A stretch of 40,951 bases of DNA from Candidatus Endomicrobiellum siamense. GTDB lineage: Bacteria; Elusimicrobiota; Endomicrobiia; Endomicrobiales; Endomicrobiaceae. Shown here piece by piece: positions 1-9,835 of the stretch. The stretch is taken from assembly GCA_031268145.1 (NCBI GenBank), contig JAIRXS010000012.1:1-40951 (forward strand), in the 5' to 3' direction. How positions within the stretch are numbered: the first letter of the stretch is position 1; each line of letters starts with the position of its first letter. The translations under genes and the position numbers were made by a program. The notes beneath the pieces are model-generated. The model saw nothing but the letters and a program-made list of their open reading frames with translations, was not told where the DNA came from and ran no database searches.

Positions 1-132
1 GGTAGAGGACTTATTGAAGCTGGGTTTAACACTTCTTACAAAAACATTGGTATTGACCTTTCTGCAAAATATGCTGATGGTAAGGCTGGCAACTCCATGT
101 CTGGCTTGCTTAAGTTCTCTTTTAAAATTTAA
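1..132 (+). CDS. Autotransporter beta-barrel C-terminus (5' end outside window)
   Basis: Frame 1 reads 43 residues to a TAA at 130-132. They match the last 43 residues of the autotransporter ending at 15161: 37 of 43 residues and 114 of 132 bases are identical by my count. This is the final part of an outer-membrane beta-barrel, with alternating strands and an end in KFSFKI. The family is known for a C-terminal barrel that carries an N-terminal passenger to the surface. What the passenger is, and whether this copy also carries a repeat tract in its signal peptide, cannot be seen here. Confidence 0.85.
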   Translation, partial: GRGLIEAGFNTSYKNIGIDLSAKYADGKAGNSMSGLLKFSFKI

Positions 133-157
133 AAACAAATCCCACTTTTTCTTAAAA

Positions 158-193
158 CCTGACTTGACCATTACTAAAACTGGTCAAGTCAGG
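158..193. terminator. Perfect 13-bp hairpin, probable bidirectional terminator
   Basis: CCTGACTTGACCA at 158-170 pairs exactly with TGGTCAAGTCAGG at 181-193 around a 10-nt loop. It lies 25 bp past the autotransporter stop and 72 bp past the stop of the converging efflux operon. Read on the minus strand the stem is followed by TTTTAAG, read on the plus strand by no clear T run. It therefore fits best as a terminator for the minus-strand operon that may also serve the plus-strand gene. Confidence 0.7.
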
Positions 194-265
194 TACACAA
201 ATATAAAATAAAATATGAAAATGAGATTTTAAAACAAACAACTAAACATAGATAAATTACAGCTT

Positions 266-3200
266 TTATAACTCATCTTGGACGCTTACTACTTTTTCTT
301 CAATAGGAAAAATTCTCTGCGCATTTGTATTATTTCTCATACCTTTTGTAACAAGATAAACATATGGAACAAAAAATAATGCTAAAACTAAAGCAAAAGA
401 AAGTCCACCAACAACAGCTATAGCCATAGGCTGGTTTGTAGAGCCCCCGCTACCTCCAAGCCCAATAGCAAGTGGTATAAGGCCTGTAATTGTAGTAAGG
501 GTCGTCATAGTTATCGGTCTGACGTGATGAACTGTTACATCCACAACATTTTTCTTTAGAATTAGAATATCTGGTTTTTGGCCACCAATTTTTTTTTGCT
601 CTTCATCGTACATTATGTTAAACCTGTCTACCAATAAAATTGAAATATTTATAACGTTTCCCACAAGCATAATAAAACCCAACATAGAAATAGAATTTAT
701 AGATTGCCCTGTAACAAATAAAACAAAAGTTGCACCTACTACTCCAAGAGGAATTGCAGTCATAACTATTATAGGTTGGAATAAAGACTCAAATTCTGAA
801 GCTAAAATCATAAATATAATTATAACTCCTAGACCTAAAGCAAAAGAAACTTGTGTTAAAGCTTCTTTCATGGCAAGCATTTCTCCAGAAATAACACAAT
901 GGACTTTTTCATTATTATACTTAACATCCAATATACTCTGAATTTCTTTAACCGCTTTTGCAAAATCTCCTTTTATATTTGCTGAAAGTAAATAAGTTCT
1001 TTCTCCTTCAATCCTTTTTATAGAAGGTAGCGTTTTTACAAATTGAGGATTCGCAATTTGTTTTAATTGTATAGTCATACCCCAAGGAGAGTATGCTGTC
1101 ATCTCCATCACTTTACTAAGCTTATTTCTATCTTCTAAACGCATTCTAACTCTCACATCCATTTCATCATCTTTTCTTTTAAGTTTAGTGGCAACAAAGC
1201 CTTTTATAGCAGCCAAAGTCATAGCAGAAATATCCTGTGTTGAAAGACCAAACATTGAAGAACGTTCTCTATCTATAGTAAGCCTTAATTCTGGGACTTG
1301 GTCTGGAGGATCCAATTTTATGCCATAAAATTGTGGCATCTTATCCATGATTTCACGTATCTGATCTGCAGAGTCTTTTAAAATATCCAAATCGCTTCCC
1401 CTTATTTCTATTAAGAGTCCAGAAGATGCACCAACACCAGATCCAAAAAGTCCTTGTTGAGTCATAAATTCTGTTTCAAGGCCTTTAATATTCCATTTCC
1501 TTATCTCATTTGAAATATCTGCTACTAAAGTCTCTGTATCCTGCCCTTCAGGATATAGTCTGCCTATAATTCTAGATTGATAAGTGCTTAGAGATTCTAT
1601 TGAAGCCACACCTGAACTATCCCCTGTAGATCCAACACTTACTGAAATATCTTTTACTTCTTGGTATCTAGAGATTAATTTTTCTATTTTTTTTGATACA
1701 GAATTTGTTACTTCTAAAGGAGTATCTGGAGGCAAAATAACATTGCAAACAAAACGACGCTCATCAACTTTAGGCATAAAAGCTTTTGGAATTAACATAA
1801 AACAAACAACACCTAAAGCTGTATAAATTAAAATTATCAAAGTAACCTTACTTAAACTATAATCTAAAACTTTTCTAAAACTTGGCGCAAAATATTTATT
1901 AATTGTATCCATTCCAGCAGTAATAGACTGCTTTGATAAATCCGCAGTAAGACACAAACGAGGCACAAGAAAAAGTGCTGCAAATATAGAGGATATTAAG
2001 GAATATGTAATTGTTAAAGCAAGCTGTTTAAAAAGTTGGCCTATCATACCAGCCACAAAAACAAAAGGAATAAATATTGCAACAGACGTAAGTGTAGAAC
2101 TCATAATAGGAGCTATCAAGCTTTTTGTAGCTTCATAAATGGTTTCTTTCTTTGCAACACCTTTGAGTTTATGAAATGACATCAAAATATTTTCCAAAAC
2201 AACATTAGAATTATCTATAACCATACCTATACCTACAGTAAGCCCTCCAAGTGACATAGTATTAAGCGAAATGTCCCCAAAATACATAAGGCTTGTTGTA
2301 GAACATAAAGCAACTGGTATAGCTATATTAATTATTGTTGATGCCATAAAACTTTTCATAAAAAAGTATAAAAGTATAAAAGAAAGAAGTATGCCCTGTA
2401 TACCATTTGAATATAAATTTGCAAGAGATTCCTTAATAAAGTCAGATTGATCAGATGTAACTTTAATATCTACATCCTCTGGAAATTTTTCTTTTATCTC
2501 TTTGAGTTTTTTATGAACCGCCTCTGACAAATTAATTAAATTTGATCCAGACTGCTGATAAATACCAACTGAAATATTTTCTCTACTATTGTAACGAGAA
2601 TAACCTTTCCTATCTCTTAAAGATTCACTGACATCTGCAATATCTTTTAGAAAAACCACCTTACTACCAGAATCTTGAACTTCATTTTTAATTCTCTTAG
2701 AGCTTCTGACTCTATCGATATTGTTGTCTGTTTTAGAAAAAGACATGTTAGCAATGTCATCTACGCTTTGAAATTCCCCAACAGTTTTCACCAAATATTC
2801 GTGTTTACCTTCTTTGATTGTTCCTGCAGGATAAGTTATATTGGCATTTTCTAACGAGGTAATAACATCATTTATAGAAACTTGATTTGCAAGTAGTCTT
2901 CCTTTGTCTATCTCAACTAAAATTTCTTTTTCTTCTCCCCCTCTAAGCTCAACTTTTGCAACACCTTGGATACGCTCTAATTCATCTTTAATATTTCTCT
3001 TAGTCAGTCTTCGCAATTCTGCCATTTTCATATCTGATATATCGCCATCCTTATAACTTACAGAAAGCATCATAGCTTCAACTTGAGTTGGATTATATTT
3101 TAAAACAACAGGCTCCAAAGCGTCTTTTGGCAAACTTTCTTTTATTAAATCTATCTTTTCGCGCACGTCCATAGCGGCAAAGTCCATATTTACACCCCAT

Positions 3201-3487
3201 TTAAATTCACACGTAACTATGGATACGCCTTCTTTTGAGTTAGAAGAAACTCTCTTTATATCTTTTACCGTACCTGCTGTTTCTTCCACCATCTTGCTAA
3301 TCAATTTTTCTGCCTCTTCAGGACCTGCTCCATCGTACTTTGTTACGATAGTTATTTGAGGATATTCCATAGATGGAAACAATTCCTGAGGAATTCTCGT
3401 ATAAGAAATTAAACCTAAAAGACCAATAGATAGAAACAACATAATCGTTGTAACAGGTCTATCTACAGGCATTCTCATTATACTCAT
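266..3487 (-). CDS. RND efflux transporter, inner-membrane subunit 1
   Basis: A 1073-residue protein with the full-length AcrB/HAE-type architecture: an N-terminal membrane helix at about 11-30, a large periplasmic domain, a block of helices at about 360-560, a second periplasmic domain and a C-terminal helix block. The TM4 proton-relay motif is MVIDNSNVVLENI near residue 425, keeping the first Asp but with Asn in place of the second. In TM10 the motif is NVINISILLVD, and the TM11 region keeps HHVRPITMTTL. The family exchanges protons for drugs or other amphiphiles. It is the last gene of a four-gene operon, 21 bp after subunit 2. The substrate cannot be told. Two different RND subunits in tandem suggest a heterotrimer of the MdtBC kind. 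Confidence 0.92.
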   Translation of the reverse strand: MSIMRMPVDRPVTTIMLFLSIGLLGLISYTRIPQELFPSMEYPQITIVTKYDGAGPEEAEKLISKMVEETAGTVKDIKRVSSNSKEGVSIVTCEFKWGVNMDFAAMDVREKIDLIKESLPKDALEPVVLKYNPTQVEAMMLSVSYKDGDISDMKMAELRRLTKRNIKDELERIQGVAKVELRGGEEKEILVEIDKGRLLANQVSINDVITSLENANITYPAGTIKEGKHEYLVKTVGEFQSVDDIANMSFSKTDNNIDRVRSSKRIKNEVQDSGSKVVFLKDIADVSESLRDRKGYSRYNSRENISVGIYQQSGSNLINLSEAVHKKLKEIKEKFPEDVDIKVTSDQSDFIKESLANLYSNGIQGILLSFILLYFFMKSFMASTIINIAIPVALCSTTSLMYFGDISLNTMSLGGLTVGIGMVIDNSNVVLENILMSFHKLKGVAKKETIYEATKSLIAPIMSSTLTSVAIFIPFVFVAGMIGQLFKQLALTITYSLISSIFAALFLVPRLCLTADLSKQSITAGMDTINKYFAPSFRKVLDYSLSKVTLIILIYTALGVVCFMLIPKAFMPKVDERRFVCNVILPPDTPLEVTNSVSKKIEKLISRYQEVKDISVSVGSTGDSSGVASIESLSTYQSRIIGRLYPEGQDTETLVADISNEIRKWNIKGLETEFMTQQGLFGSGVGASSGLLIEIRGSDLDILKDSADQIREIMDKMPQFYGIKLDPPDQVPELRLTIDRERSSMFGLSTQDISAMTLAAIKGFVATKLKRKDDEMDVRVRMRLEDRNKLSKVMEMTAYSPWGMTIQLKQIANPQFVKTLPSIKRIEGERTYLLSANIKGDFAKAVKEIQSILDVKYNNEKVHCVISGEMLAMKEALTQVSFALGLGVIIIFMILASEFESLFQPIIVMTAIPLGVVGATFVLFVTGQSINSISMLGFIMLVGNVINISILLVDRFNIMYDEEQKKIGGQKPDILILKKNVVDVTVHHVRPITMTTLTTITGLIPLAIGLGGSGGSTNQPMAIAVVGGLSFALVLALFFVPYVYLVTKGMRNNTNAQRIFPIEEKVVSVQDEL

Positions 3488-3508
3488 ATTTTACCTCAAA
3501 TTTATTAT

Positions 3509-6500
3509 TCAAATTTTTAATTTAGGTGTTTTAGGCGTATTAATTTCTCCCCTAACAATACCAGGCAATCTTAATCTTTTAAAAACTTTACTTATCATAG
3601 GCATGACAAATTTTTTTAAAAAACTTAAATTATTTAGCATACCATGAAAACTCTTTTTTGGATTATCCATAAGATAATAAGCAGTTGGAATAATTAAAAG
3701 TGTAAGCATAGTGCCTGTAAGCGTTCCGAAAAGAACTGTTAAAGACATAGATCTCCACATTGAAGCTGCATCGTCTTTGCTTAATACCATAGGCAAAAGA
3801 CCTAGAGTTTTCATTAAAAATGTTATAAGCTCTGGACGTAATCTTTCTCTACAGGATTCAAAAATTACTCTTAATATATTTGTTCTACCAACTCTTCTTT
3901 GATTAATTTTATCTACAATAATGATAGAGCCATAAACAATAGAGCCAAACAAAATCATTATTCCAATATAAACCCCAAGACTTATCGGCTTTTTAAAAAC
4001 CCAAAGAGAAAATGCAACCCCTATTATACTAAGAGGTAAAGCAAACATAATAAGAAATGGCTGTTTATAAGATTCAAAAATAGATGCTAAAACAAAAAAT
4101 ATTAAAATAACAGTTAAAGCAATTGCAAGCATAAATTGACCTTGACTATTAACTGTCTTTTCATAATCACCTGAAAGATTAAAAGAGTATTCTTGAGGGA
4201 AAGTCATATCTTTTAAAGCTTGATTAATACCATTGGCTGCAGTTGTCAAACCTATTTTTTCTCTATTTGCGCTTAATTGTATAAAACGTCTTTTATTTTT
4301 ATGCCAAATTTCTTGAGTAGATTTAAGCTCTTGAGCTGTTGCAACTTGTCCTACACGAACAACTTCTTTTTTTGCATTAATTATAGGCAAAAATAATACA
4401 TCATTTACATTTTTAACAGTACCTGGCTTAAGCCTTGCTATAGCTTCTACTTGTTCTCCGTCTTTTCTATACTGAGTAGCTATTAAACCTCTAAGATTAG
4501 CATGCAATGTGTTCCCAAAACTGTTTACATCTAAACCAAATAAAGCTAATTTGTAATGGTCTACAAAAAGATTAATTTCAGGCTCATCTTCCCTCATTCT
4601 TATCTTAACATCTGTAAGACCTTTGACTTGCTGCAATTTACCAGATGAAGAAAAGGCAAGTTGTTTTAAAGTATCATAATCTTGGCCAAAAAAATCTACA
4701 AAGATTTCCTTATTGCCCGAAGTGTTTGAGTCTTGATAATAAACAAATGCAGGAGAATAATCTCCAAAAAATTTACGAAACTCATTTTTAAAACGCTCTG
4801 TTTCTTGATAAACTGTAACTTCTATAAACGTACTTAATTTTTCTACTTTAGAAGATACTCTTTTAACATCATCTTTAAAAGATAATAACTTTGTTTCCAT
4901 TTTTTTTACTATTTCATTTGAAACTTCTATACGTGTGGCAGGTGGAAACTGGATACCTATTCTAAACATATCTGCGTTTCCAGAATCCATAAATTCAGAG
5001 TCTCTACTTTTAAGAATTTTTACAGAAAACAAAAAACATATAAATACTAACATCCAAACAAAAGTTTGTTTTTTAAAAACAAATTTCAATATTTTGACAT
5101 ACATATGTTGAATTTTCACATACCAAGCTTGAAATTCCAACTCAAAATTATTTTGCCACCTATAAATCTGCGGAGGCACAAATATCATTGTGCTTATTAA
5201 AGACGCTATTAATGCAAAAGTGATTGTTAAGCCAAAAGGCATATAAAGTTGTCTTATTTCTGGATCTAAAAATACCAAAGGTAAGAATACAACTATTGTT
5301 GTAACTGTTGAAGCAAAGATTGGCTGCCAAAGCTCTGCAGTTCCTTTAACAACAAGTTCTTCTTTAGTTTTATAAGTTTTTCTGTGAAAATGAAAAGAAA
5401 TATTTTCTATCACAACAATAGCATTATCCATAACATTTGCCATACCCATAGCAAGCCCGCTTAAGGTCATAACATTGAAAGTCTGATTTGTAAGATACAT
5501 AAGAAGTATGGATATTAAGAGACTTAATGGTAGAGTAGTAGCAACAATTATTACATTTCTAATATTTTTCATAAATAAAAATAAAATTCCAGCAAGAAGT
5601 ATTGCACCAACTATTAAAGCCTCGCAAAGAGAATAGATTGCTTTTCCTATATAATCTGCATCATTTTTTACAACAGTTAAAACAATGTTTGGGTCTATTT
5701 CTCCTCTCAACTTATCAATAACTCTTATAGCATCGTTTGCCGTACTTATAGTATTTGCCGCTGATTCTTTCTGAATATACAAAGACACTACAGCCTGCAT
5801 ATTAAGTCTAGAAAACGACGTCGGCTCATAAAAAGAATCTTTTACTGTACCTATATCTTTGATTTTTATTATTGAACCTGAAGGAGTAATTGCAACACCT
5901 GTATTTGCTATCTCATCAACATTTTTATACTCTCCTGTGGCTCTAATTACGAAACTTTTATTGTCTTGATCTATGGAACCTGCAGATATTGAAATATTTG
6001 AAAGGTTTATTTTTTGTATAACCTCAAGAATAGGGAGGTTATAAGCTATTAGTTTAGAATTATCTACGTTTATTAAAAGTTTTCTTTCTCTGCCTCCACC
6101 AATTTCAATATTTGCAACGCCTGCAACTCTCATTAGTTTTTCTTTTATATTCTTCTCGGCAAGATTTCTAAGTTCTTCAGTAGAAAATTTTTCCGAACTC
6201 ATAGCCAAAATAATTATTGGAGAATCTGATTGTTCAAATTTTGCAATTATTGGTTTTTCAGTTTCTTTAGGAAGAAGATGTTTTACTAAAGCAATTTTTT
6301 CACGTATGTCTATAACAACAAAATCTGTATCTATGCCATGATGAAAAGTCATCATAATATTAGATTCTGATTCTTTTGAAGAAGAAATCATTTCATTTAA
6401 GCCACCAAGCTCAGAAAATACCTCTTCTAAAGGACGCGTTACGTTCTTTTCTACTTCACTAGAAGCAATGCCACCTCTGAGACGTGTAATAACGCTAACC

Positions 6501-6625
6501 ATTCCTGTTTTAGCGCTAGGATTTAGCTCCACAGATATTTTAGTGGCCATAATAGACGAGAACATTATTAACGCAAAAACTATCATTAGGGTAGTTATTG
6601 GTTTTTTTATACCTATATCAATCAT
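3509..6625 (-). CDS. RND efflux transporter, inner-membrane subunit 2
   Basis: A 1038-residue, full-length RND-family membrane protein. The N-terminal helix at about 11-28 is followed by a porter domain, helices at about 330-500, a second porter domain and a final helix block. The TM4 motif NVMDNAIVVIENI near residue 400 keeps the relay Asp. The TM10 stretch is FGSIVYGSIIIVD, where the Asn pair or Lys usual in this position is absent. The TM11 Arg is kept (ERLRPELIT). It lies between the membrane fusion protein and subunit 1, with gaps of 39 and 21 bp. The loss of polar TM10 residues suggests it is not energetically equivalent to subunit 1; this is inference. Confidence 0.92.
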   Translation of the reverse strand: MIDIGIKKPITTLMIVFALIMFSSIMATKISVELNPSAKTGMVSVITRLRGGIASSEVEKNVTRPLEEVFSELGGLNEMISSSKESESNIMMTFHHGIDTDFVVIDIREKIALVKHLLPKETEKPIIAKFEQSDSPIIILAMSSEKFSTEELRNLAEKNIKEKLMRVAGVANIEIGGGRERKLLINVDNSKLIAYNLPILEVIQKINLSNISISAGSIDQDNKSFVIRATGEYKNVDEIANTGVAITPSGSIIKIKDIGTVKDSFYEPTSFSRLNMQAVVSLYIQKESAANTISTANDAIRVIDKLRGEIDPNIVLTVVKNDADYIGKAIYSLCEALIVGAILLAGILFLFMKNIRNVIIVATTLPLSLLISILLMYLTNQTFNVMTLSGLAMGMANVMDNAIVVIENISFHFHRKTYKTKEELVVKGTAELWQPIFASTVTTIVVFLPLVFLDPEIRQLYMPFGLTITFALIASLISTMIFVPPQIYRWQNNFELEFQAWYVKIQHMYVKILKFVFKKQTFVWMLVFICFLFSVKILKSRDSEFMDSGNADMFRIGIQFPPATRIEVSNEIVKKMETKLLSFKDDVKRVSSKVEKLSTFIEVTVYQETERFKNEFRKFFGDYSPAFVYYQDSNTSGNKEIFVDFFGQDYDTLKQLAFSSSGKLQQVKGLTDVKIRMREDEPEINLFVDHYKLALFGLDVNSFGNTLHANLRGLIATQYRKDGEQVEAIARLKPGTVKNVNDVLFLPIINAKKEVVRVGQVATAQELKSTQEIWHKNKRRFIQLSANREKIGLTTAANGINQALKDMTFPQEYSFNLSGDYEKTVNSQGQFMLAIALTVILIFFVLASIFESYKQPFLIMFALPLSIIGVAFSLWVFKKPISLGVYIGIMILFGSIVYGSIIIVDKINQRRVGRTNILRVIFESCRERLRPELITFLMKTLGLLPMVLSKDDAASMWRSMSLTVLFGTLTGTMLTLLIIPTAYYLMDNPKKSFHGMLNNLSFLKKFVMPMISKVFKRLRLPGIVRGEINTPKTPKLKI

Positions 6626-6664
6626 ATATTTTTATATTGTAGTTTTAAAAACAATATTTAAAGA

Positions 6665-7897
6665 TTACTCTTCAGAAATAGGCACATCTTCCTCTTGTTC
6701 AACAATTTGAAATTTAACTTTTATACCATCAGAAAGCTGTCCTTGCGTCTCTACGACAATAAGGTCATCCATATTAAGACCTTGCATTACAACAGTCTTA
6801 TCACCCATTTTATTGCCAATAATACAAGGTCTCATTTGAACTGTCCCTTCAAAAGGGGTAGAATCTGGAACGACTACAGGAATTAAAAATGTTGTATCAT
6901 TTAAAGAAATTATACTATCTGTGGGCACTACTATTACATCTTTCAATTCTTTTATAAAAATAGTGCCTCTTGCAAACATACCAGAACGTAAAAGCTTATC
7001 ATCATTTATTACGTTTATTTTAACGTTTGATGTTCTTGTTCTCTCTTTAACAATAGGAGCTATTTCTGCAATTTGACCATCAAATTCTTTCTCTGCATAT
7101 GCATCACTTATTATTTTAACTTTTTGACCCACTTTCATCTTTTTTACATCTTTTTCTGGTATATCAACTTCAAAATTTGTACCTTGATCGCTTATAAACT
7201 TACATACAACATCCTGCTGAGTAATATACTCGCCAGGTTTTACAATAATTTCTGCTAAAATACCATCACTTGGAGCAAGAAGTATTGTCTTCTTTAAAGT
7301 TAATTCAGCAAGATCCAGTTCAGATTTTGCTGCTTTTGCTCTAAGTTCATTAGATTCTATTTCAAACTTAGCTTCTGAAAGTTTGCTTTCAGAAAGAGCT
7401 TTCATTTTATATAAATCTTCATACACTTTATATTTTTCTCTTGCAGAAAAGTACGCAGACTGGTCGCTCTTATATTTACTTTTAGCATAAGCTACTTTAG
7501 TCATAGCATCTTTAGGGTCTAAAGAACAAATATTTTCGCCTTTTGCTATTTTATCCCCTTCTCTAAAGTTATACACTGCAATCCTACCATCTATTTCAAA
7601 ACGCATGTCATTTTCAACAGCGCCTTTTATTGAACCCATAACAGTATATTTATCAGTAAAATCTTTCTTTACAATATTAATAACCTTAACTTGTATTAAA
7701 CTTTGAGTTTGAATATGAGTCTTATTTTTTCTAAAAAATAATAAATATGTACAAAAAGCTAAAGATAAAACAACTACTGTTATAACAATAATATAAATAT
7801 TTTTTTTAGTTTTAATCGGATATTTAGATAATAATCTCTCAGTAAACAAAACAATATTATCCAAAACAAGATAAAAATAATATTTTAATTTTTCCAA
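6665..7897 (-). CDS. Periplasmic membrane fusion protein of the RND pump (HlyD/AcrA type)
   Basis: The 410-residue protein has a single N-terminal membrane helix at about 32-54 preceded by a Lys-rich stretch, so it is membrane-anchored and not a lipoprotein. It continues with the lipoyl half-motif (EGDKIAKGENICSLD), a coiled-coil hairpin at about 130-205, the second lipoyl half (APSDGILAEIIVKPGEY) and beta-barrel and membrane-proximal domains (IPEKDVKKMKVGQKVKI). Proteins of this family bridge the RND pump and the TolC channel. It is second in the operon, 21 bp after the outer-membrane protein gene. The cytoplasmic N-terminal extension of about 30 residues is longer than in AcrA. Confidence 0.92.
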   Translation of the reverse strand: MEKLKYYFYLVLDNIVLFTERLLSKYPIKTKKNIYIIVITVVVLSLAFCTYLLFFRKNKTHIQTQSLIQVKVINIVKKDFTDKYTVMGSIKGAVENDMRFEIDGRIAVYNFREGDKIAKGENICSLDPKDAMTKVAYAKSKYKSDQSAYFSAREKYKVYEDLYKMKALSESKLSEAKFEIESNELRAKAAKSELDLAELTLKKTILLAPSDGILAEIIVKPGEYITQQDVVCKFISDQGTNFEVDIPEKDVKKMKVGQKVKIISDAYAEKEFDGQIAEIAPIVKERTRTSNVKINVINDDKLLRSGMFARGTIFIKELKDVIVVPTDSIISLNDTTFLIPVVVPDSTPFEGTVQMRPCIIGNKMGDKTVVMQGLNMDDLIVVETQGQLSDGIKVKFQIVEQEEDVPISEE

Positions 7898-7918
7898 TTT
7901 CCCCTCCTCACTATTATA

Positions 7919-9346
7919 TTACCTTAAAGGTGTTAATGTAAGTTTTTCCATTTCTGTTACAGACGAATAATTTTGGTAAGTTGCTTTAGCATAAGAAGCT
8001 ATCGCCTCTGCATACTTCCATGCCTCTTCCATTAAGCTTACAGTTTGTACCTCATAAAGTGCATTTCTCTTTTTCATCAATGCAAGCTTTCTTTCTCTTA
8101 AAATTATTTCTTTCTTTAAAGTTCTTGCAGTATTTAAAGAATTTAAATAATCGTTATATGCTTTTTCTGTATCAAGTCTTTTAGTTTTCAAAGTTTCCAT
8201 ATAATCTGCATTTGTTTGATTAGAACTAACATCACTTTCTTTAGTATCAACAAAATATCCTAAATCATCTAATATAGACAACTTCACATCTTGAGTTTGA
8301 GTATCTATTCTTTTACTTGCATCAACTATAGTTTTTGGATCAGTTTTATCTTGAGTATAACTAGCTTCTAAAGAATTTCCCCATAAACCCCAAGAAAGCT
8401 TCCCAATAACGTTCCAAGAAGTAGTTAATGTAAGAGGTTGTGTTGTAAAAGCTTCCCCACTTCTACCATAAAATCCCTCAAGATAAAATTTAGGAATAAC
8501 TTTGGATCTGTTAATTTTTATTTTCATCTTAGCCATTTCTGCTTGAATCTTTGCCGTCTGGACCTCTAAATTATTAGTTAAAACAAGGCCCATTAAACTA
8601 TCTAAATTAAATGAAATTTCAGGAACATCGTCTGAAAGCATATCTAAAGGTTCAATATTTACATCTTTTATATCTATAATACCCACAAGATTTACAAGTT
8701 TCTTTATTGAAAATTCGTAATTTATCTTGGCTGCTTCATACATGTCAGTTATTCTGTCTTTAAAATTCTCGGCTTCCAATAAATCTAGCTCTGAAATAGC
8801 TTTTGCTTTATACTCTTTTTTTACTTTATTAAATAAATCAACAACTATTTCGTGCGCCTTACCTAAAGTTTGAGATTCCTTCTTTGTTGTTAGATATTCA
8901 TAATAGGCCAGTTTTATTTTTGAAAATAGTTCTTCGCGAGTTTTTGTGTAGTTATATTGAGAAGCTGTAACCATCATGGATTCATACTCATACGAACCCC
9001 TCGTTCTGTATCCTTCATACAAAGCTTGAGAAGCTTTTAGTCCATAAGATTCACTGATATATTCATACCCGCTAATATCTGTAGCTGTTGCAGTTTTTCC
9101 TTTGGAGTTTGTATGCTGCAACATAAATTGTGGAAAAAATGATCTCGCTGCACGGATAGTTCTTGATTTAGAAAGCTGAACTTGCTCATAAGCAACCATT
9201 AACTTAGGATCTCGAGATTCTGCAATTTTCATACATTTAATAAGAAATGCATCTTCAGAATATGCATAATTATAAAACAAAATATTGAGAAGAATTACTG
9301 TAAAAACAAAAATATATTTTTTATAAAATCTTCCTGTTTCCAGCAA
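7919..9346 (-). CDS. TolC-like outer-membrane efflux channel
   Basis: A 475-residue outer-membrane factor with a signal peptide (hydrophobic core about 11-28, ending near YAYS). Two repeats follow, each with a long coiled-coil hairpin and short beta-strand stretches, as in TolC; each helical region is about 80-86 residues. The start is TTG at 9346, six bases after GGAG; no in-frame ATG precedes the signal peptide. It is the first gene of the efflux operon, directly behind the promoter at 9392-9421, so outer-membrane channel, adaptor and both pump subunits are made together. No regulator gene lies next to it. Confidence 0.9.
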   Translation of the reverse strand: MLETGRFYKKYIFVFTVILLNILFYNYAYSEDAFLIKCMKIAESRDPKLMVAYEQVQLSKSRTIRAARSFFPQFMLQHTNSKGKTATATDISGYEYISESYGLKASQALYEGYRTRGSYEYESMMVTASQYNYTKTREELFSKIKLAYYEYLTTKKESQTLGKAHEIVVDLFNKVKKEYKAKAISELDLLEAENFKDRITDMYEAAKINYEFSIKKLVNLVGIIDIKDVNIEPLDMLSDDVPEISFNLDSLMGLVLTNNLEVQTAKIQAEMAKMKIKINRSKVIPKFYLEGFYGRSGEAFTTQPLTLTTSWNVIGKLSWGLWGNSLEASYTQDKTDPKTIVDASKRIDTQTQDVKLSILDDLGYFVDTKESDVSSNQTNADYMETLKTKRLDTEKAYNDYLNSLNTARTLKKEIILRERKLALMKKRNALYEVQTVSLMEEAWKYAEAIASYAKATYQNYSSVTEMEKLTLTPLR

Positions 9347-9391
9347 AATATCTCCATTTTATACAAAAATTAATAAGCAATTAATGATATG

Positions 9392-9421
9392 AGTATACTA
9401 TGTAATTAATATACTTGTCAA
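9392..9421 (-). promoter_or_regulatory. Sigma-70-type promoter of the efflux operon
   Basis: On the minus strand TTGACA (9421-9416) and TATACT (9397-9392) are separated by 18 bp, close to consensus. It lies 45 bp upstream of the TTG start of the TolC-like gene. The stretch just after the -35 begins AGTATA, which is the inverse complement of the TATACT -10 box. The -10 is thus one arm of a 6-bp inverted repeat with a 12-bp spacer, a possible operator. Confidence 0.7.
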
Positions 9422-9477
9422 TAATAGCAGTGAGTTAAGTTTTAAAGAAAAAATAGAATGTTAAATACTTAATAATC

Positions 9478-9506
9478 TTTACATTTTTATTATAGATTTA
9501 TATATT
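9478..9506 (+). promoter_or_regulatory. Probable promoter ahead of the peptidase fragment
   Basis: TTTACA at 9478-9483, a 17-bp spacer and TATATT at 9501-9506 read rightward, back to back with the efflux promoter. It lies about 95 bp before the ATG at 9602, so the decayed peptidase gene may still be transcribed. Confidence 0.45.
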
Positions 9507-9601
9507 AATAATTGGCATTTGCAAAAATTTTAGATTATACATATGCTTATTTAATTATGCTAGCCAAAACAACGAAATTAAGTAAGAGGGAGAAAAAAGA
9601 T

Positions 9602-9766
9602 ATGTTCAATACAAAAAAAGTGAACATAATAGATAATTACTTTAGGATTGAAGTGACTGATCCTTACCGTTGGTTAGAAAATGATACATCTAAGGAAACT
9701 GCGACTTGGGTTCAAACGCAAAATAAAATTACCAGTGATTATTTTTCTAAGATACCTTTCACTTAA
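9602..9766 (+). pseudogene. N-terminal fragment of a prolyl oligopeptidase (family S9A)
   Basis: From ATG 9602, which follows AGAGGGAGAAAAAAG, 54 residues can be read before TAA. They fit the very start of prolyl oligopeptidases: a Lys-Lys-Val opening, then DNYFRIEVTDPYRWLEND and a WVQTQNKITSDYFSKIPF stretch. The family has about 680-720 residues with a beta-propeller and a C-terminal Ser-Asp-His catalytic domain. None of that is present: homology stops at 9766 and no continuation is seen in any frame before the ATPase gene. It is a truncated remnant, with the break near the inverted repeat at 9836-9862. Confidence 0.75.
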
Positions 9767-9835
9767 ATAATCCTATAAATATAAATGGCTTTAAGAAAAG
9801 TTTTATATATGTAGATAATTTTATATTAAATATCC

